Of a stretch of DNA of 64,000 bases, positions 63,291 through 64,000 are shown piece by piece (position 1 is the stretch's first letter; each line of letters begins with the position of its first letter). Both the position numbers and the translations under genes were made by a program. This stretch comes from Paragordius varius. Lineage: Eukaryota > Nematomorpha. Below the pieces are notes generated by a model, which had not been told where the DNA came from, made no database searches, and saw only the letters and a list, made by a program, of their open reading frames with translations. The stretch covers positions 6,138,001 through 6,202,000 of the forward strand of contig OZ176053.1 of NCBI GenBank assembly GCA_964247055.1. The letters are read 5' to 3'.

Positions 63291-63844
63291 TGAAAACGAA
63301 AAAATACTTTAATAACTTTGAGATGATAGAATGTTCATATTTAGAGCGTTTTATACCGTTTGCATCATCACTCACAATAGTATTAAATACAATTCTCCAA
63401 TTGTCAAATTAAATTTTGAAAAAAGTATACATGTACAAATAATATTTTTAGATTATGTTAAAATTTAGCATATATTTAAAATTTTTATCTGGCGATCGAC
63501 ATTCTTATACCTTATTCTAACCGAACTAGCGCACTTTAAAAGAGCCAAAAATTTGGGACTTTTGGAGCCACATTTGAAAATTAAGTATTTTTAAAAATAT
63601 TGATTTGCTTATATATGAGGTTTGATATATTTTAAAAATTTGAATAAAGTTCAGCTTTCGCCAAAAATTTAATTTAATAAATTGTGCACACTAAAGTGGT
63701 AGTAACTTTTTATCACTGATAAATGTCAAAACTAAAAGCACCATGATAATCCTGATATATTTTTTCAATATATGTATTTTTCAGGATATTTTTTACACCC
63801 CCGATTAGGCAGTGTTGAAGTTTTCTCTGGGTTAGAAAACTACC

Positions 63845-64000
63845 CACCGTAGTTTTAAAAAAGTTTCTATCAAACTATTTCGACGCTATTTTCACAACAT
63901 TTTTGCAAAATAATGTATGTATTTGATTTAAACGCTAATTAAAGCTAATTTTTTATTTGGATCACATCTAACAAGGATAGAAACAGAAGAAGTGGTTTAT
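63845..64000. repeat. Dispersed repeat R2, copy cut by window end
   Basis: tatcaaactatttcgacgct, caaaataatgt and ggatagaaacagaagaagtgg align with the left half of R2 copies 1 and 2 in the same orientation. The copy continues past the window. Confidence 0.55.

Overview
The window is a strongly A+T-rich stretch of an animal nuclear genome. Every recognisable gene is metazoan in type: ST7, a membrane collagen ending in a short-chain-collagen-C4 domain, a woc/ZMYM-type MYM zinc-finger protein, a pocket-protein-binding E2F, NDUFB3 and GDAP1. Most genes carry many spliceosomal introns. I cannot fix the phylum. The C4 domain is best known from sponges and cnidarians. Three introns of 22, 22 and 25 nt are remarkable for an animal and recall lineages with miniaturised introns such as dicyemids. 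They occur here beside ordinary introns of 70 to more than 1,000 nt and one U12-type AT-AC intron.

Layout. 88-6073 (minus): ST7, eleven exons, its 3' end lies left of the window. 7681-14314 (plus, divergent from ST7): a 13-exon, about 805-residue type II membrane collagen. 16288-24312: three intronless methyltransferase genes of the JHAMT-like type, one plus and two minus, separated by LINE debris. 24984-27245: Helitron-like elements and a dispersed repeat. 27812-41454 (minus): a 25-exon woc/ZMYM-like gene of about 1,755 residues. 41455-46851: a repeat-filled gap with a LINE 3' end and a hAT-type MITE. 46852-49725 (minus): E2F, ten exons. 49805-51043 (plus): NDUFB3, whose start codon lies only 79 bp from that of E2F. 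52426-56193 (minus): GDAP1-like, eight exons. 56370-58881: a second Helitron/dispersed-repeat cluster. 59995-60753 (plus): an intronless one-pass membrane protein I do not recognise. 60754-64000: decayed repeats.

The genes do not form one pathway. They are ordinary housekeeping and regulatory neighbours (cell-cycle control, complex I, mitochondrial outer membrane, chromatin, extracellular matrix) plus a small methyltransferase family. Exon boundaries were read by hand from splice consensus, reading phase and remembered family sequences. For woc, E2F, GDAP1, NDUFB3 and the collagen, the summed exon lengths close exactly in frame. No tRNA, rRNA or CRISPR array was seen. Splice sites without transcript support remain predictions.
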